Source: Psychroserpens damuponensis (lineage in GTDB: Bacteria > Bacteroidota > Bacteroidia > Flavobacteriales > Flavobacteriaceae). From it: DNA of 64,000 nt. Position 1 is the first letter of the stretch. Each line of letters starts with the position of its first letter. The stretch covers positions 62,001 through 126,000 of the forward strand of contig NZ_JXJO01000034.1 in assembly GCF_000826655.1 (NCBI RefSeq). Reading direction: 5' to 3'. Of this stretch, positions 63,975 through 64,000 are shown one piece after another. The translations under genes were made by a program, and so were the position numbers. The notes under the pieces are model-generated. The model saw only the letters and a list, made by a program, of their open reading frames with translations. It made no database searches and had not been told where the DNA came from.

Positions 63975-63982
63975 CAAACATA
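63975..63982 (-). promoter_or_regulatory. -7 box of the peptide B cassette
   Basis: TATGTTTG on the minus strand, same flanks as the peptide A promoter but a single TTTATG unit. The -33 region falls at or beyond the window end. Confidence 0.5.
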
Positions 63983-64000
63983 AACAAGAAAAATACAGAA

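Overview
The window is a low-G+C chromosomal segment from a marine-type member of the Flavobacteriaceae (Bacteroidota). The signs are type IX secretion (T9SS) sorting domains, GLPGLI proteins, BT_3928, DUF3078, DUF1599 and Lacal_2735-type families, type II and type III glutamine synthetases side by side, near absence of Shine-Dalgarno sites, and promoters with the Bacteroidota -7 box TAnnTTTG. No species is assigned.

Layout. 0-13 kb: the 3' part of a T9SS-sorted LRR protein, an outer-membrane barrel, a dipeptidyl-peptidase III-like lipoprotein, a fluoride channel, an MFS-YpdA-VOC operon, an S15-type hydrolase, a DJ-1/PfpI lipoprotein and an Lrp regulator with a long inverted repeat over its start. 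13-22 kb: OsmC, a SigZ-like sigma factor, an unannotated 33-residue peptide with 11 cysteines, IcmF with a repeat inserted in frame, PurU, DUF4197, two Lacal_2735-like genes and a BtuF-like protein. 22-38 kb: housekeeping genes (pyrF, prfA, purM), divergent glutamine synthetases sharing palindromes, a CaCA antiporter, a BlaI/BlaR1 pair with operators, and a secreted endonuclease I.

38.3-44.8 kb: a 6.5-kb integrative element inserted in tRNA-Arg(ACG). It is bounded by 52-bp direct repeats, with integrase arm-type repeats at both ends, a tyrosine integrase, an excisionase-like HTH protein, an SF3-like helicase, an iteron-rich probable replication origin and several unrecognised small genes. No cargo is recognisable. 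44.8-58 kb: a Crp/Fnr-YeeE/YedE-MBL/rhodanese sulfur cluster, then clpS, prmA, tpiA, a Dpp-type permease with no standard start codon, and a folP-cdaA (c-di-AMP) operon followed by two DUF3667 genes.

58-64 kb: a tandemly duplicated cassette of small Cys-pair secreted peptide, GLPGLI protein and outer-membrane barrel. Two of the three barrel genes survive only as scars. One peptide gene has six hexamer repeats in its promoter where the other has one, and the other has lost one A in an A-run just after its start codon. This is the most promising candidate for an undescribed and possibly phase-variable surface system.

Across the window the octamer TTCCGAAG is strongly over-represented (27 copies seen by eye, roughly one expected) and is absent from the integrative element.
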